Source of the DNA: Shewanella hanedai
GTDB lineage: Bacteria > Pseudomonadota > Gammaproteobacteria > Enterobacterales > Shewanellaceae
Direction of reading: 5' to 3'
DNA length: 64,000 nt
Assembly: GCF_007197645.1 (NCBI RefSeq)
Contig: NZ_VKGK01000006.1
Coordinates: 62,001 to 126,000 of the forward strand
Shown here: piece by piece, positions 7,390 to 16,613 of the stretch
Layout: each line of letters opens with the position of its first letter
Numbering within the stretch: position 1 is the stretch's first letter
The notes under the pieces: generated by a model
The model's input: only the letters and a program-made list of their open reading frames with translations
The model's database searches: none
What the model was told of the DNA's origin: nothing
Position numbers and translations under genes: made by a program

Positions 7390-8826
7390 TTAACCCAGAG
7401 GTAGAGATTGGTAGTTAAGTCCAAGCATTTTCTGCATGACACCTACAACCTGGCAGCTATAACCAAACTCATTGTCATACCAAACATACAAAATAGCACG
7501 CTTACCTTCTGCTATCGTTGCTTGAGAGTCCACGACACCAGCATGACGAGAGCCAACTAAATCAGAAGAAACGATCTCAGTAGATTCAGTGAAATCAATT
7601 TGATTTCTAAGATCAGAATTAAGTGCCATATTGCGCAAATAATCATTGATATCTTCTTTATTAGTTTCAGCATTCAAATTTAAGTTGATAATAGCCATAG
7701 AAACATTGGGAGTTGGAACCCTGATAGCATTACCTGTTAACTTACCTTCTAACACTGGGAGTGCTTTAGCCACAGCTCGCGCAGCGCCGGTTTCAGTGAT
7801 GACCATATTTAATGGTGCACTTCGACCACGACGATCAGCTTTGTGGTAGTTATCAATCAAATTTTGATCATTGGTGTACGAGTGAATTGTTTCTACGTGT
7901 CCATTCTCAATGCCGTACTTATCATTAATTGCTTTAAGTACTGGTGTGATAGCATTTGTAGTACAGCTAGCTGCAGAAATAATCGTGTCAGATTCTAAAA
8001 TATCTGATTCATTCACTCCATATACAATGTTTTTAATACTGCCTTTTGCAGGAGCTGTTAGCAGTACCTTAGTCACACCCTTAGATTTAAGATGCTGACC
8101 AAGACCTTCTTCATCACTCCAAATACCCGTGTTATCAACCACGAGTGCATCACTGATGTCATAGCTTGTGTAATCAATTTCATCAGGTGAATTTGCATAA
8201 ATAACTTGAATATAAGTGCCGTTTGCAATAATGGCATTATTTTCTTCATCGACTTCAACTGAACCGTTGAATGGGCCGTGAACAGAATCTCTTCTTAGCA
8301 AACTTGCACGCTTTTCAAGGTCACCTTTGCGTCCACCACGTAATACAATGGCACGTAGACGCAACTTGTTGCTTACTCCAGTTCTTTCAATTAGCAGGCG
8401 AGCAAGAAGACGACCTATTCGACCAAAACCATACAGAACAACGTCTCTTGGCTTTTCGTGGTCATCATGATCAATGGCTGCGGCGAGTTCTTGACTCATA
8501 TAGGCTTCAATACCGTCAGCGTTGTCATTTTCGCGCCAGTAGTTGATAGCTAACTTACCGATATCTACTTTACATTGTTTAACCGCTAATTTGCTTAGGG
8601 CTTCAACAAAAGGAAAGCTTTCACGTAATCTTAGTTTGTAACCAATATGCTTACGTACTAAACGGTGGGATTTAATGATCTCTATGGTAGAAGCATTAAG
8701 TAGTGGCTTACCGTATAAAACGACTTCGACACCCTGGTTGCGATATAATTTTCCAAGTAAAGGCTGCATAGCCTCTGCCATTTCGAAACGTTCTTGCCAG
8801 CTTTGTAGGTGTTTATCAGCGCTCAT
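7390..8826 (-). CDS. gapB: Long-form glyceraldehyde-3-phosphate dehydrogenase (GapB type)
   Basis: This is a 478-residue GAPDH of the long marine type. An N-terminal region of about 125 residues precedes the Rossmann fold (VVLYGFGRIGRLLARLL). The catalytic cysteine is in SAASCTTNAITP and the C-terminal core in WYDNEFGYSCQVVG. Ordinary GAPDH is about 335 residues, so the extension sets this form apart. In Shewanella the paired gapA and gapB genes are thought to serve glycolysis and gluconeogenesis and to be under HexR; which way this enzyme runs is inference. A good AAGGAT ribosome site precedes the ATG. It is divergent from the DUF2989 lipoprotein, with a HexR-like site between them. Confidence 0.9.
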   Translation of the reverse strand: MSADKHLQSWQERFEMAEAMQPLLGKLYRNQGVEVVLYGKPLLNASTIEIIKSHRLVRKHIGYKLRLRESFPFVEALSKLAVKQCKVDIGKLAINYWRENDNADGIEAYMSQELAAAIDHDDHEKPRDVVLYGFGRIGRLLARLLIERTGVSNKLRLRAIVLRGGRKGDLEKRASLLRRDSVHGPFNGSVEVDEENNAIIANGTYIQVIYANSPDEIDYTSYDISDALVVDNTGIWSDEEGLGQHLKSKGVTKVLLTAPAKGSIKNIVYGVNESDILESDTIISAASCTTNAITPVLKAINDKYGIENGHVETIHSYTNDQNLIDNYHKADRRGRSAPLNMVITETGAARAVAKALPVLEGKLTGNAIRVPTPNVSMAIINLNLNAETNKEDINDYLRNMALNSDLRNQIDFTESTEIVSSDLVGSRHAGVVDSQATIAEGKRAILYVWYDNEFGYSCQVVGVMQKMLGLNYQSLPLG

Positions 8827-8990
8827 TTACAGATCCTTTATCTCTCTTTTCCGGTTTATTTCGCAGAAATGATTGAGTAACAAAAAAAAAAGACCAATAC
8901 TCTAATTATTAATCGGGTAAATCCCATTATGGTCGGCGCTATTGTAATGAAAAGTGGGCTTTCAAGCCAGTAAGATATCGAATGTAACAT

Positions 8991-9005
8991 TGTAATTTTA
9001 TTAGC
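8991..9005. promoter_or_regulatory. HexR-like operator between gapB and the lipoprotein gene
   Basis: TGTAATTTTATTAGC matches 13 of 15 positions of the palindrome TGTAATWWWATTACA, which I recall as the HexR consensus in Shewanella. It lies between two divergent genes of the gap locus. This is motif matching only. Confidence 0.45.
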
Positions 9006-9029
9006 ATAAAAACCGTTTTGGAGTCTATT

Positions 9030-9866
9030 TTGACGCGAAGTGTCGTAATGTTTAAAACATTTTTTACTATTTGGGTATTTTCAGGCCTTTTAGGCTGTGA
9101 TGGTGCAGTGAATAACAGCACTATTTGTAAAAATAATCCTGAAGTTTGTGCCGATTTACACAAAGATAGTTGGTGTCGATACGAAAAATCCGATCTAATC
9201 AAAAATAGATTGCGGTTAAAACATGAACAAACACCCTCAGGTAAGGAACTTTATCTGCATTTAACGTATTTAGAAAAATACAATAAATGCGTTGAACTGG
9301 CCTCAGGTGTTAAACACATCCTTCACCCAGAAAGAAGTAATGACAGAGCTCGTGCCTTCGGGTTGAGTGCACAAAGTTTGGCAGAATTACAAGCGAGCAC
9401 TAAAGACAGTAATGATATCCACCTCGCCTTTTATCACTGGACCCGTTTTAATAATTCAGCTGCACTTGAAAAAGTATTACGTGCGCAAAAGCTAAACCTG
9501 ATTGATGACATAGATATACTTGCCCGTGTTGCGTCCTATTTCCAAAAGTTTAATCCGTCTAAGGCCAAGACCATCTATTTAGAGGTGTTAAATCGAAGTG
9601 AAGCAAGCAATGTTAACCCTGATTGGTTACTCGGCTTAGCGAATACTTATCAAAAAACCAATGAATTTGAATTAACTTACCTCCTTTCAAGGGCAAACAT
9701 TCTAATGAGCGATCATGATGTTTCGGAAAAGAGTATGTCAGCCCTTGTGAATGGTGATAATGCGGTGCAATCTCGACTTGATGAGCAAGCAGAAGCACTC
9801 GTCGATGCTTTAGAATCAGGCAATTACCCATCCAGTAACATCAAGCTTATTTTAGAGAAAAACTAA
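9030..9866 (+). CDS. DUF2989-like lipoprotein
   Basis: This is an envelope lipoprotein of about 279 residues. A short basic N-terminus and the hydrophobic FKTFFTIWVFSGLLGC end in the lipobox LLGC, followed by an Asp that in enterobacteria would favour inner-membrane retention. The rest is helical and rich in TPR-like spacing (for example DIDILARVASYFQKFNPSKAK...), with three more cysteines near the start. I choose TTG at 9030: GGAG at 9020-9023 is six bases upstream, while ATG at 9048 has no such site. The family (DUF2989) is conserved between gapB and gapA in Shewanella, but its function is unknown. Confidence 0.8.
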   Translation: MTRSVVMFKTFFTIWVFSGLLGCDGAVNNSTICKNNPEVCADLHKDSWCRYEKSDLIKNRLRLKHEQTPSGKELYLHLTYLEKYNKCVELASGVKHILHPERSNDRARAFGLSAQSLAELQASTKDSNDIHLAFYHWTRFNNSAALEKVLRAQKLNLIDDIDILARVASYFQKFNPSKAKTIYLEVLNRSEASNVNPDWLLGLANTYQKTNEFELTYLLSRANILMSDHDVSEKSMSALVNGDNAVQSRLDEQAEALVDALESGNYPSSNIKLILEKN

Positions 9867-10034
9867 GCGTTACGCTTAATTCCCCTACCTTATTCGTGTA
9901 ATAAAGTAGCCTGGCAATAAGTCTGCCAAAAGGGCTAAATTTACTGAATTCTCGCCTCTTTTTGTAAAAAATATGATCTTTGTAAAGAAAATGCCGAATT
10001 GTTACCGAAAAACGGCCTAAAAAGCCGATAATAC

Positions 10035-10069
10035 TTGACGGTAGCTGTCAGTTTGGTAATTTTACTACC
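10035..10069 (+). promoter_or_regulatory. gapA promoter with overlapping HexR-like operator
   Basis: TTGACG (10035-10040), a 17-base spacer and TAATTT (10058-10063) make a good sigma-70 promoter. The palindrome GGTAATTTTACTACC (10055-10069) covers the -10 box and matches 12 of 15 positions of the HexR consensus TGTAATWWWATTACA. Binding there would block the promoter. HexR responds to the Entner-Doudoroff intermediate KDPG. Confidence 0.55.
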
Positions 10070-10104
10070 ATAAATTACTTTTACACTTAACTGAGGGATA
10101 TGAG

Positions 10105-11115
10105 ATGTCTATCCGCGTTGCTATTAACGGTTACGGCCGTATTGGACGAAATGTTTTACGTGCACTTTATGAAAGTGAAAAAGATTACCCGATCCAGATT
10201 GTTGCGATTAATGATCTAGGTGATGCCTCTATCAATGCTCATTTAACTAAGTATGATTCTGTTCATGGTCGTTTTAACGCTAAAGTTGAACACGATGAAG
10301 AAGCTATCTATGTGAACCAAGATAAAATCCTGACTTTCTCTCAACGTGATCCTTCAAAACTGCCATGGGCTGAGTTGAACGTTGACGTTGTTTTTGAATG
10401 TACTGGTATGTTCACGTCTAAAGAATCTGTACAACCGCATTTAGATGCTGGTGCCAAGAAAGTACTTATTTCTGCACCTGGTAAGAATGTTGATGCTACC
10501 GTGGTATACGGCGTAAACAACGATGTTATCACCTCTGACATGACTGTTGTTTCAAATGCTTCTTGTACCACTAACTGTTTAGCACCTATTGCTAAGCCGT
10601 TAAATGATTCTATTGGTATTGAGTCTGGTCTTATGACTACGATTCACGCATATACCAATGATCAACGTCTTTCAGATGTGTACCATACTGATCTACGTCG
10701 TGCTCGTGCTGCTGCAATGTCTATGATCCCGACTCAAACTGGTGCTGCGGCAGCTGTGGGTCTAGTGGTTCCTGAACTTGCTGGTAAATTTGATGGTTTG
10801 GCAGTACGTGTTCCTACAGTAAACGTATCACTTGTCGATCTTTCTTTTATCGCTTCACGTGACACCACGGTTGAAGAAGTTAACGCTATCATTCAAAACG
10901 CAGCTGCTGTTGCGCCAATGAGCGAAGTGCTTTGTGTTAACGAAGAGCCACTCGTGTCTATCGACTTTAACCACAATCCGTTCTCATCAAACTTTGATGC
11001 GACTCAAACGCGTGTTAAAGGTCGTTTAGTGAAAGTAATGTCTTGGTATGATAACGAGTGGGGTTTCAGTAACCGCATGTTAGATAATGCCGTAGCACTA
11101 ATGACAGCGAAGTAA
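10105..11115 (+). CDS. gapA: Glyceraldehyde-3-phosphate dehydrogenase GapA
   Basis: This is a standard-length (336 residues) phosphorylating GAPDH. The NAD-binding loop is [14 protein letters not shown] with the AINDLGD segment whose Asp selects NAD. The catalytic cysteine is in [12 protein letters not shown] (about residue 156) with HAYTNDQ following, the phosphate-binding segment is [18 protein letters not shown], and the C-terminus has [13 protein letters not shown]. It converts glyceraldehyde-3-phosphate to 1,3-bisphosphoglycerate in the cytoplasm. TGAGGGAT gives a good ribosome site. It is a paralogue of gapB 1.3 kb upstream and is probably under HexR control through the site at 10055. 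Confidence 0.95.
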   Translation: MSIRVAINGYGRIGRNVLRALYESEKDYPIQIVAINDLGDASINAHLTKYDSVHGRFNAKVEHDEEAIYVNQDKILTFSQRDPSKLPWAELNVDVVFECTGMFTSKESVQPHLDAGAKKVLISAPGKNVDATVVYGVNNDVITSDMTVVSNASCTTNCLAPIAKPLNDSIGIESGLMTTIHAYTNDQRLSDVYHTDLRRARAAAMSMIPTQTGAAAAVGLVVPELAGKFDGLAVRVPTVNVSLVDLSFIASRDTTVEEVNAIIQNAAAVAPMSEVLCVNEEPLVSIDFNHNPFSSNFDATQTRVKGRLVKVMSWYDNEWGFSNRMLDNAVALMTAK

Positions 11116-11143
11116 TCTTCAGATTTAGCGTCATTTGTTGCAT

Positions 11144-11175
11144 TAAAAAGCCAACCTTATAGGTTGGCTTTTTAT
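11144..11175 (+). terminator. Terminator of gapA
   Basis: AAAAAGCCAACCT / AGGTTGGCTTTTT perfect stem with T-run, 28 bases after the stop. Confidence 0.9.
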
Positions 11176-11269
11176 TTTATAATATAAGGTGTTATTAGAA
11201 TAATTTTTGAAGTTTTACCAGCACTTTAATATCGCTAATCATAATTAGCTTGCTCTATCGATAGAGTAT

Positions 11270-11545
11270 TTAAAAACGCTTTATTCTGACCACTTTCATC
11301 ACTTCTATTTCAAATCCAGCCACTTTTTCTTGTTCGGCATAATAGGTCATGTTGACTCTATTACCTTTAAGGCATTTGAATTTTTTTGGACGCCTAAACT
11401 TAAAAGGCACATCACATCCTTCAATCATCACTGTATGTTGAACCCACTCTTCAACTTCTCTCTGGGTATGAGAAATGATCTTGACCCCTTCTGAATGAAC
11501 GAGTTTGTTGTGATTAACAAGCATTTTATCGAGATTAGACTTCAT
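11270..11545 (-). CDS. Small conserved-type hypothetical protein
   Basis: A 91-residue, basic, cytoplasmic protein with no signal or membrane segment. It is rich in Lys and has a mid-region KFRRPKKFKCLKGNRVNMTYYAE that could bind nucleic acid, though I recognise no domain. ATG at 11545 is favoured because GGGGGAAC lies just upstream; the frame extends to 11581 without a ribosome site. It stands alone between gapA and the binding-protein gene. Function unknown. Confidence 0.6.
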   Translation of the reverse strand: MKSNLDKMLVNHNKLVHSEGVKIISHTQREVEEWVQHTVMIEGCDVPFKFRRPKKFKCLKGNRVNMTYYAEQEKVAGFEIEVMKVVRIKRF

Positions 11546-11715
11546 TAGTTCCCCCTTTTTAGCAGCTGTTAAGAATAGCAAGGGAATGAAGATTTAGCAC
11601 GTCCTCTATCACAAAGACAAATTGCGAAGCCATAAGCTAAACTAAATAGGCAGTCTTACTATTTCAATGGTGATATCCCCTCACCTTCAAAAAGAAAATA
11701 CAGGTATAACAGCCC

Positions 11716-12834
11716 ATGAAAAAATACACGTCTTTACGCTCAATGGCTCTATTTACCTTCCTTGTTATGTTCAATTCGGTGGCGGTATCTGCTGAACATC
11801 ATGTTGAGCCACTAAGAGTGCTTACTTGGGAGGGATATGTCACTGAGGAAGACATGATTAATGTTGATAAGTTGCTATTAGATCAAGGTTATCACTTTAA
11901 GGTCGAAGTGCTTTCTCCCTATGCTGAAGGTGCTGAACAGATGTATAACCTGATCAGAGCTAAAGAGTGTGATATCACATTTTTAACCCTTTTCTTTATC
12001 AAGATGAAAAGTGAACAAACTGCTAAGTTATTGCAACCAATTAATGTTAACTCGTCCCGATTAAATAATTACCAATATCTGTATCCTAATCTTACAAAAT
12101 TGAATATGGGATTAGATCACAATGGCAATCCACTCTATATCCCCTGGGGCGGTGGAATTTATGGGTTTTATGCTGATCACGATAGAATTTATCCTGACAC
12201 GCTGCCTCACTCTGTTAAGGCTTTATGGCAACCAGAATGGAGAAATAAGTTTTCACTGAATAAAGCACAAGAGTGGTACAACATCGGTCTAACTTTGATG
12301 AGTCAAGGTGAGTCTCCTTTCTACCTGTATGAAGAGTTTATGAAAGAGAACCGTACTGGTGTACTAAACAAATCAGCAGCCGACGGTGCTTTTCAAGCTC
12401 AATTGACCGCGCTCTATGATGCCGCTGGCAGTTTTTGGGCCGATGCACCTGCTTTTGATGAAGAGCTATTGATAGTAAGCAGTTGGGGACCGGGAATACA
12501 TGCCGAAAATGCTAAAGGGGGAAATTGGCATTTAATTGATTTCGATGAAGGCCATATGGCTTGGCTTGATACGATAAACTTTGTAAAAAGTCTGTCTGGC
12601 AGGAAGTTAGAAGCCGCTGAAATTTTCGCTAATTACTTTATTGGTAAAGAGGTGCAGGCACGTATATCAAATCAGCTTTCCATGGTGCCAGTATCCACAC
12701 ATGTACCTGTCAATGCGATCCTAGGAGACCCAAATAAAATCTTAAATGAAAATATGTTTGTTCCTCCCTACGATAAGAGAAGTTATGGTCTAATGAGAAA
12801 GATGCTAGAGCGTGCTAAAAAACACAATCCTTAA
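11716..12834 (+). CDS. PotD/PotF-type periplasmic solute-binding protein
   Basis: This is a 372-residue secreted protein with a signal peptide (LRSMALFTFLVMFNSVAVSA). The start of the mature part, LRVLTWEGYVTEEDM, and the pattern FLTLFFIKMKSE, IPWGGGIYGFYADHDRIYPDT and VSSWGPGIHAEN fit the polyamine-binding family of ABC importers. No ABC ATPase or permease gene is nearby, so it may serve a transporter encoded elsewhere or act as a sensor subunit. It is convergent with a PuuB-like amine oxidase gene, which supports a polyamine theme. The ligand is inference. Confidence 0.8.
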   Translation: MKKYTSLRSMALFTFLVMFNSVAVSAEHHVEPLRVLTWEGYVTEEDMINVDKLLLDQGYHFKVEVLSPYAEGAEQMYNLIRAKECDITFLTLFFIKMKSEQTAKLLQPINVNSSRLNNYQYLYPNLTKLNMGLDHNGNPLYIPWGGGIYGFYADHDRIYPDTLPHSVKALWQPEWRNKFSLNKAQEWYNIGLTLMSQGESPFYLYEEFMKENRTGVLNKSAADGAFQAQLTALYDAAGSFWADAPAFDEELLIVSSWGPGIHAENAKGGNWHLIDFDEGHMAWLDTINFVKSLSGRKLEAAEIFANYFIGKEVQARISNQLSMVPVSTHVPVNAILGDPNKILNENMFVPPYDKRSYGLMRKMLERAKKHNP

Positions 12835-12845
12835 TCTGAATAATA

Positions 12846-14186
12846 TTAACCGTACTTATCTTTCAACCAGCCATAATGGTAGTAACCCCATTGACCCACA
12901 CGCCGGAGTCTTGCAAATGGAAATGTTGGTAACGGTTGACGATAAAGCGGTAAATCAGGCGTTTTTTGCCCGACTAATGATTGTGCTAAACGATAACCAG
13001 CCTGAGCACTGAATGCGACACCAGAACCACAATATCCCAAACTGTAACCAACCCCATCCTTTTCATATACGTGGGGGATATCATCCATTGCTGCAGCAAT
13101 CCAACCTGTCCAGTTATATGTGATGGATTTGTTGGATAATGAAGGAAAACACTGGCCTAACGCATACTTGAGCCTATTTGCATAAATGGGATTATGCGCA
13201 TCCTTGCCGGTTATTGCCCCGCGCCCACCTAACAGAAGTCGATTATCGGGCAACAGTCGATAATAATATTTCAGTACGCGAGTATCCATAGTGACTTGAT
13301 GTGTTTGCAGCCCAGATTCTGCAAGCTCGGAGGTTGAAAGTGGCTCAGTGACGATAATGTTGCTTAGAATAGGCAGGTATTTTTCATCGGTACGGTAGTT
13401 AAAGGTTTTTGGTGTATAGGCATTACCGGCGCAAACGACTTTATTTGCAGTGATCTCTCCGTGGCTTGTTATAAGTCTGTGTTTATCTCCCTCTTCCAGC
13501 CACTGGAGAATACAACTGTTCTCGAATATTTTAACCTTCGCATTTTCAAGCATCTGTTTATAACCCAAAACTAGCTTTAATGGATTGATGCCAAAGCCAT
13601 CATCGAGCCTTAAGGCACCATAGGCCTGCTTATGGTCCATATAGTTAAGCTTAAGTTGTTCTAGAGTCAGGAACTCAGCCCGCCCTCCTAAATGCTGTGT
13701 AATAAAACTGGAAGCTGTTTTTAGTTGCTCCATCGCTTGTTTATTATGGGCAATTTTTAAGTAGCCTTTCTCTTGAGGATCACATTGTATATTGTTTGAG
13801 CTAATCAGAGCGTCAACGCGTTCAACTGCCTGACTAAACTCATGGTAGATCCCCTTAGCAGTATCGAGATCCCAACGTTTCGCCATTTGACTATAACCTA
13901 ACCGGCCCGATCCTTTTAATACAAAACCAGCATTGCGCCCACTTGCCCCAAAACCTACGGTATTGGCTTCAATCACACATACATCAACATTGAACTCAGT
14001 AGCAAGGTAATACGCTGTGAGTAGCCCGGTGTACCCTCCACCAATAACGACCACATCAGTTTGAATATGGCCTTGCAGTAAGGGATTTGCAGGCGGCTGA
14101 TTGACTGTACTGGCCCAATAAGATTGTGGCCAATCTTGATTAGCAGGATCTGGTGAGATTAAAGGATCAAACTGTTTTTCGGTCAT
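12846..14186 (-). CDS. FAD-dependent amine oxidoreductase, PuuB-like
   Basis: This 446-residue flavoprotein belongs to the DAO superfamily. The FAD-binding motif is VVVIGGGYTGLLTAYYLA, followed by the typical VGFGASGRNAGFVL and later VVCAGNAY, YYRLLPDNRLLLGGRGA and NWTGWIAAAMDDIPH. The architecture and these motifs match E. coli PuuB (gamma-glutamylputrescine oxidase, 426 residues) and related enzymes. It would oxidise an amine to an aldehyde, giving ammonia or amine plus hydrogen peroxide. The rest of the Puu pathway is not in the window, so the substrate is uncertain. Its 3' end is 11 bases from that of the polyamine-type binding protein. Confidence 0.85.
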   Translation of the reverse strand: MTEKQFDPLISPDPANQDWPQSYWASTVNQPPANPLLQGHIQTDVVVIGGGYTGLLTAYYLATEFNVDVCVIEANTVGFGASGRNAGFVLKGSGRLGYSQMAKRWDLDTAKGIYHEFSQAVERVDALISSNNIQCDPQEKGYLKIAHNKQAMEQLKTASSFITQHLGGRAEFLTLEQLKLNYMDHKQAYGALRLDDGFGINPLKLVLGYKQMLENAKVKIFENSCILQWLEEGDKHRLITSHGEITANKVVCAGNAYTPKTFNYRTDEKYLPILSNIIVTEPLSTSELAESGLQTHQVTMDTRVLKYYYRLLPDNRLLLGGRGAITGKDAHNPIYANRLKYALGQCFPSLSNKSITYNWTGWIAAAMDDIPHVYEKDGVGYSLGYCGSGVAFSAQAGYRLAQSLVGQKTPDLPLYRQPLPTFPFARLRRVGQWGYYHYGWLKDKYG

Positions 14187-14243
14187 CTATGAAGGTACTT
14201 TTTATTAGCGTTATCATGAAATTTCAGTCTCTTAGGCTATAAA

Positions 14244-14798
14244 TTACTTAAAGATCAATATCATTTCGCAAGCTGTACACTGACAATCTGGGCCACATAG
14301 AATGCAAATATAATTAGGGTGCTCTTTGGCATCATTCCATCTGTTGGGATATTCTTTAATTAAGATCCCCCCCGCCTTGGTGAAGTAGTTAACAGCTGAG
14401 TTTTTGGGACTTTGTTTCCATAGGTGACTGATCCCCGCTTTAGCACCTTGGTATTTAGTTGCCGCAATTGATGCTTGCAGTAATTTGCCACCAATACCAA
14501 ATCCTCTGTGCTTCTCTGCAACGGTATTACACTTGAAATAGCAGACCTTGTCGGGCTCAACTCCCCACGCATCAGGTAAACACCATTCATCCGGTTGCCA
14601 ATTCCCAGGGGCATAAGTTAATCTAAATCCAACCAGCTCACCTTCAATAATCGCCACAAAGTTGGCGTTGATATCATCTTTAATACCTTTAAGGTAAAGG
14701 CTTTCAAGCGATTTGATATCGAGATATCCCTCACCATGAACCTTATTACCAAGGGCTACCACATCATCAAAATGTTCCGGTGCTAATCCATGTAGCAT
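14244..14798 (-). CDS. GNAT-family N-acetyltransferase
   Basis: A 184-residue protein with the GNAT acetyl-CoA site in NTVAEKHRGFGIGGKLLQASI (R-x-x-G-x-G/A motif HRGFGIGG) and the earlier beta strands NFVAIIEGELVGFRLTYA. Near the C-terminus it has a cysteine-rich tail (CILCGPDCQCTAC) that may bind a metal and is unusual for this family. I choose ATG at 14798 because AAAGGAGAAAAAAG stands just upstream; the longer frame to 14852 has none. The acceptor substrate is unknown. It lies 57 bases upstream of the PuuB-like gene on the same strand, so the two may be co-transcribed. Confidence 0.85.
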   Translation of the reverse strand: MLHGLAPEHFDDVVALGNKVHGEGYLDIKSLESLYLKGIKDDINANFVAIIEGELVGFRLTYAPGNWQPDEWCLPDAWGVEPDKVCYFKCNTVAEKHRGFGIGGKLLQASIAATKYQGAKAGISHLWKQSPKNSAVNYFTKAGGILIKEYPNRWNDAKEHPNYICILCGPDCQCTACEMILIFK

Positions 14799-14941
14799 CT
14801 TTTTTCTCCTTTCTTTTAAGTTAAACATAAACACCAAGGGTGGGTAGGTCAATGCTGCTTTTCATCTGCAGCCTTTATCATTGTCGTTTTTACCTGTAAC
14901 TTAACCGACGAAAATCATAATAATAACGGGGAACATTATTC

Positions 14942-15400
14942 ATGAAACCAACACTCGTTTCACTGGCTTTAGTGGCTGCATTATCTGCTTGTACACAACC
15001 TGCTGATCAAAAAATAGAACAAAAGCAAGTTGAAGTAAAAGCAATAGAAGCCGCTGATAGCCTAGTGACGCAGACCAATCAATACCAAGCTATGCTGGAT
15101 AAGTTCATGCCGGTTGATATGACCACTGACTTATCAAATTTAAGTGAAATCGATAGAAAAGTGCTGCAGAAGTTAATTGAAGTTGCAGACATCTTAGATG
15201 ACGTGTATTTACGTCAAACCTACGAAAACAATGCGCTTATTCGCGCTGAGATTGAAAACTCAAGCTTAGAGAATAAAGCCACTATCCTATCACTCTATGA
15301 TCTTCACTATGGTCCTTGGGATACGTTAGAGGGTGACAAGTTAAACAGTAAAATAGCATCTATTCCAACGGATATTAAGCCAAATTACCCACAAATTTAA
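14942..15400 (+). CDS. Short lipoprotein resembling the N-terminus of M49-like peptidases
   Basis: A 152-residue protein with a lipoprotein signal peptide ending LSAC (Cys 17). The following region (LVTQTNQYQAMLDKFMPVDM...DILDDVYLRQTYENN) and LHYGPWDTLEGDK resemble, from memory, the start of much longer zinc-dependent dipeptidyl-peptidase III-like (M49) proteins. Those continue for some 400 more residues carrying the HEXXGH-type zinc motif. Here the frame stops soon after YGPWDTLEGDK, and nothing downstream continues it. It may be a remnant or a short stand-alone family. A hairpin follows at 15412-15433. Confidence 0.6.
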   Translation: MKPTLVSLALVAALSACTQPADQKIEQKQVEVKAIEAADSLVTQTNQYQAMLDKFMPVDMTTDLSNLSEIDRKVLQKLIEVADILDDVYLRQTYENNALIRAEIENSSLENKATILSLYDLHYGPWDTLEGDKLNSKIASIPTDIKPNYPQI

Positions 15401-15411
15401 TCTAAGATAAT

Positions 15412-15433
15412 AGCCAGAGAAAGTTCTCTGGCT
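15412..15433 (+). terminator. Hairpin after the short lipoprotein gene
   Basis: AGCCAGAGAA / TTCTCTGGCT is a perfect 10-bp stem with a two-base loop. No T-run follows, so its strength as a terminator is doubtful. Confidence 0.5.
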
Positions 15434-15559
15434 ATAGCTAATATACGGTTTATCACAGTATATTCAGTTTAATCATGCTCAAAACCATACAATGGGCTAG
15501 CGAGCTCGTTGCAAAAAGGTTAACATTAAGTGCTTATTTGGTTACCCTGATTCGTGTGA

Positions 15560-16582
15560 ATGAAAAAACTTGAAAAAGAAGAACTTAGTCAAAAATATAC
15601 AGAACTAACTCAAGGTAAAGCATCTCCCCTTTTATATTTATACGGTTTGATTATAAAGGGATTTTCCGCGTCAGAAAAAATTCTTACCAAACTTACACTT
15701 CCTCAAAAATTATACTTAGTCGCGAGCTTTTTGATTCTGTCCGATAGTAGCCTTGGTTTAGCCGCTATCATCACTGTTATCGCGCTCACGCTAGAATTTT
15801 GGCCACTCTTTGATAGAGTATGGAATTCGCTAGCTGGCAAAACTGTTTTATTACTTTTTTATGCGATCATTGCAAACTTTGCTATTGCTGGCGCTGCATC
15901 AGTTGTTAATGAAGTCGTTGGCGTTTCCTCATTACATCTCTCCTATACACATAACTTTGCTATCTTGCTCTACCTTCCAGCTTGGGGAATTGCAGTAAGT
16001 GCAACTGCCTTATTGATACTGCAAGTGATAGTACCGGTGTATCTGATTTTTCTGTTGTTATTGAAACCTTTTGGTGTCAAAGGTATTCAACTGCTGAACC
16101 ACACCCACTACAAATTTACGACCATGTTTCTTCGTTTAATACTGGCAATGGTAGTCTTGTATCACCTTGCATTAATCGTGAATGTGGATAAGTTTCTCAC
16201 TGAAGATTTAGCTATCCCTGAGTCGGCAGACATTAACAAACTTAAAGAAGATCAAAGTGTGATAATGAAAGATCTTGATAGCGAAGATATCAAGATTGCT
16301 AACGCGAATATTAATTTCTCATTGGATGATACCCAACAAGATATAGAAGAAGATACATCCTACGATGACGTTCGAGAAAACTATGAGTTTTTTGTGCGAG
16401 AGTTGATTGCAGAATTTGCTTATAGTCTAGAATCAGACAGTCGGTCTCGATGTTATATCACTCCTGGCTCAAATGTGATTGAATTAAATGACTATGAGAT
16501 TTTGGAAATAGCACCCGATGACAATCAAGCTTATGGTTTTAGTTTCATCGTCAAAAAATGCATTTCACCCGCTTTCAAATGA
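15560..16582 (+). CDS. Polytopic membrane protein of unknown function
   Basis: A 340-residue protein. The N-terminal two thirds hold about five hydrophobic segments (around residues 48-80, 92-112, 130-165 and 188-208), and the C-terminal third is acidic and soluble (EDLAIPESADINKLKEDQ... with many Asp/Glu). It has two C-terminal cysteines (RCYITP and KKCISP) that could pair if that domain is periplasmic. I recognise no family. It stands alone, with no clear partner gene. Confidence 0.65.
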   Translation: MKKLEKEELSQKYTELTQGKASPLLYLYGLIIKGFSASEKILTKLTLPQKLYLVASFLILSDSSLGLAAIITVIALTLEFWPLFDRVWNSLAGKTVLLLFYAIIANFAIAGAASVVNEVVGVSSLHLSYTHNFAILLYLPAWGIAVSATALLILQVIVPVYLIFLLLLKPFGVKGIQLLNHTHYKFTTMFLRLILAMVVLYHLALIVNVDKFLTEDLAIPESADINKLKEDQSVIMKDLDSEDIKIANANINFSLDDTQQDIEEDTSYDDVRENYEFFVRELIAEFAYSLESDSRSRCYITPGSNVIELNDYEILEIAPDDNQAYGFSFIVKKCISPAFK

Positions 16583-16613
16583 TTGTTAAACTATTAATGA
16601 TTACAATAGCAGA

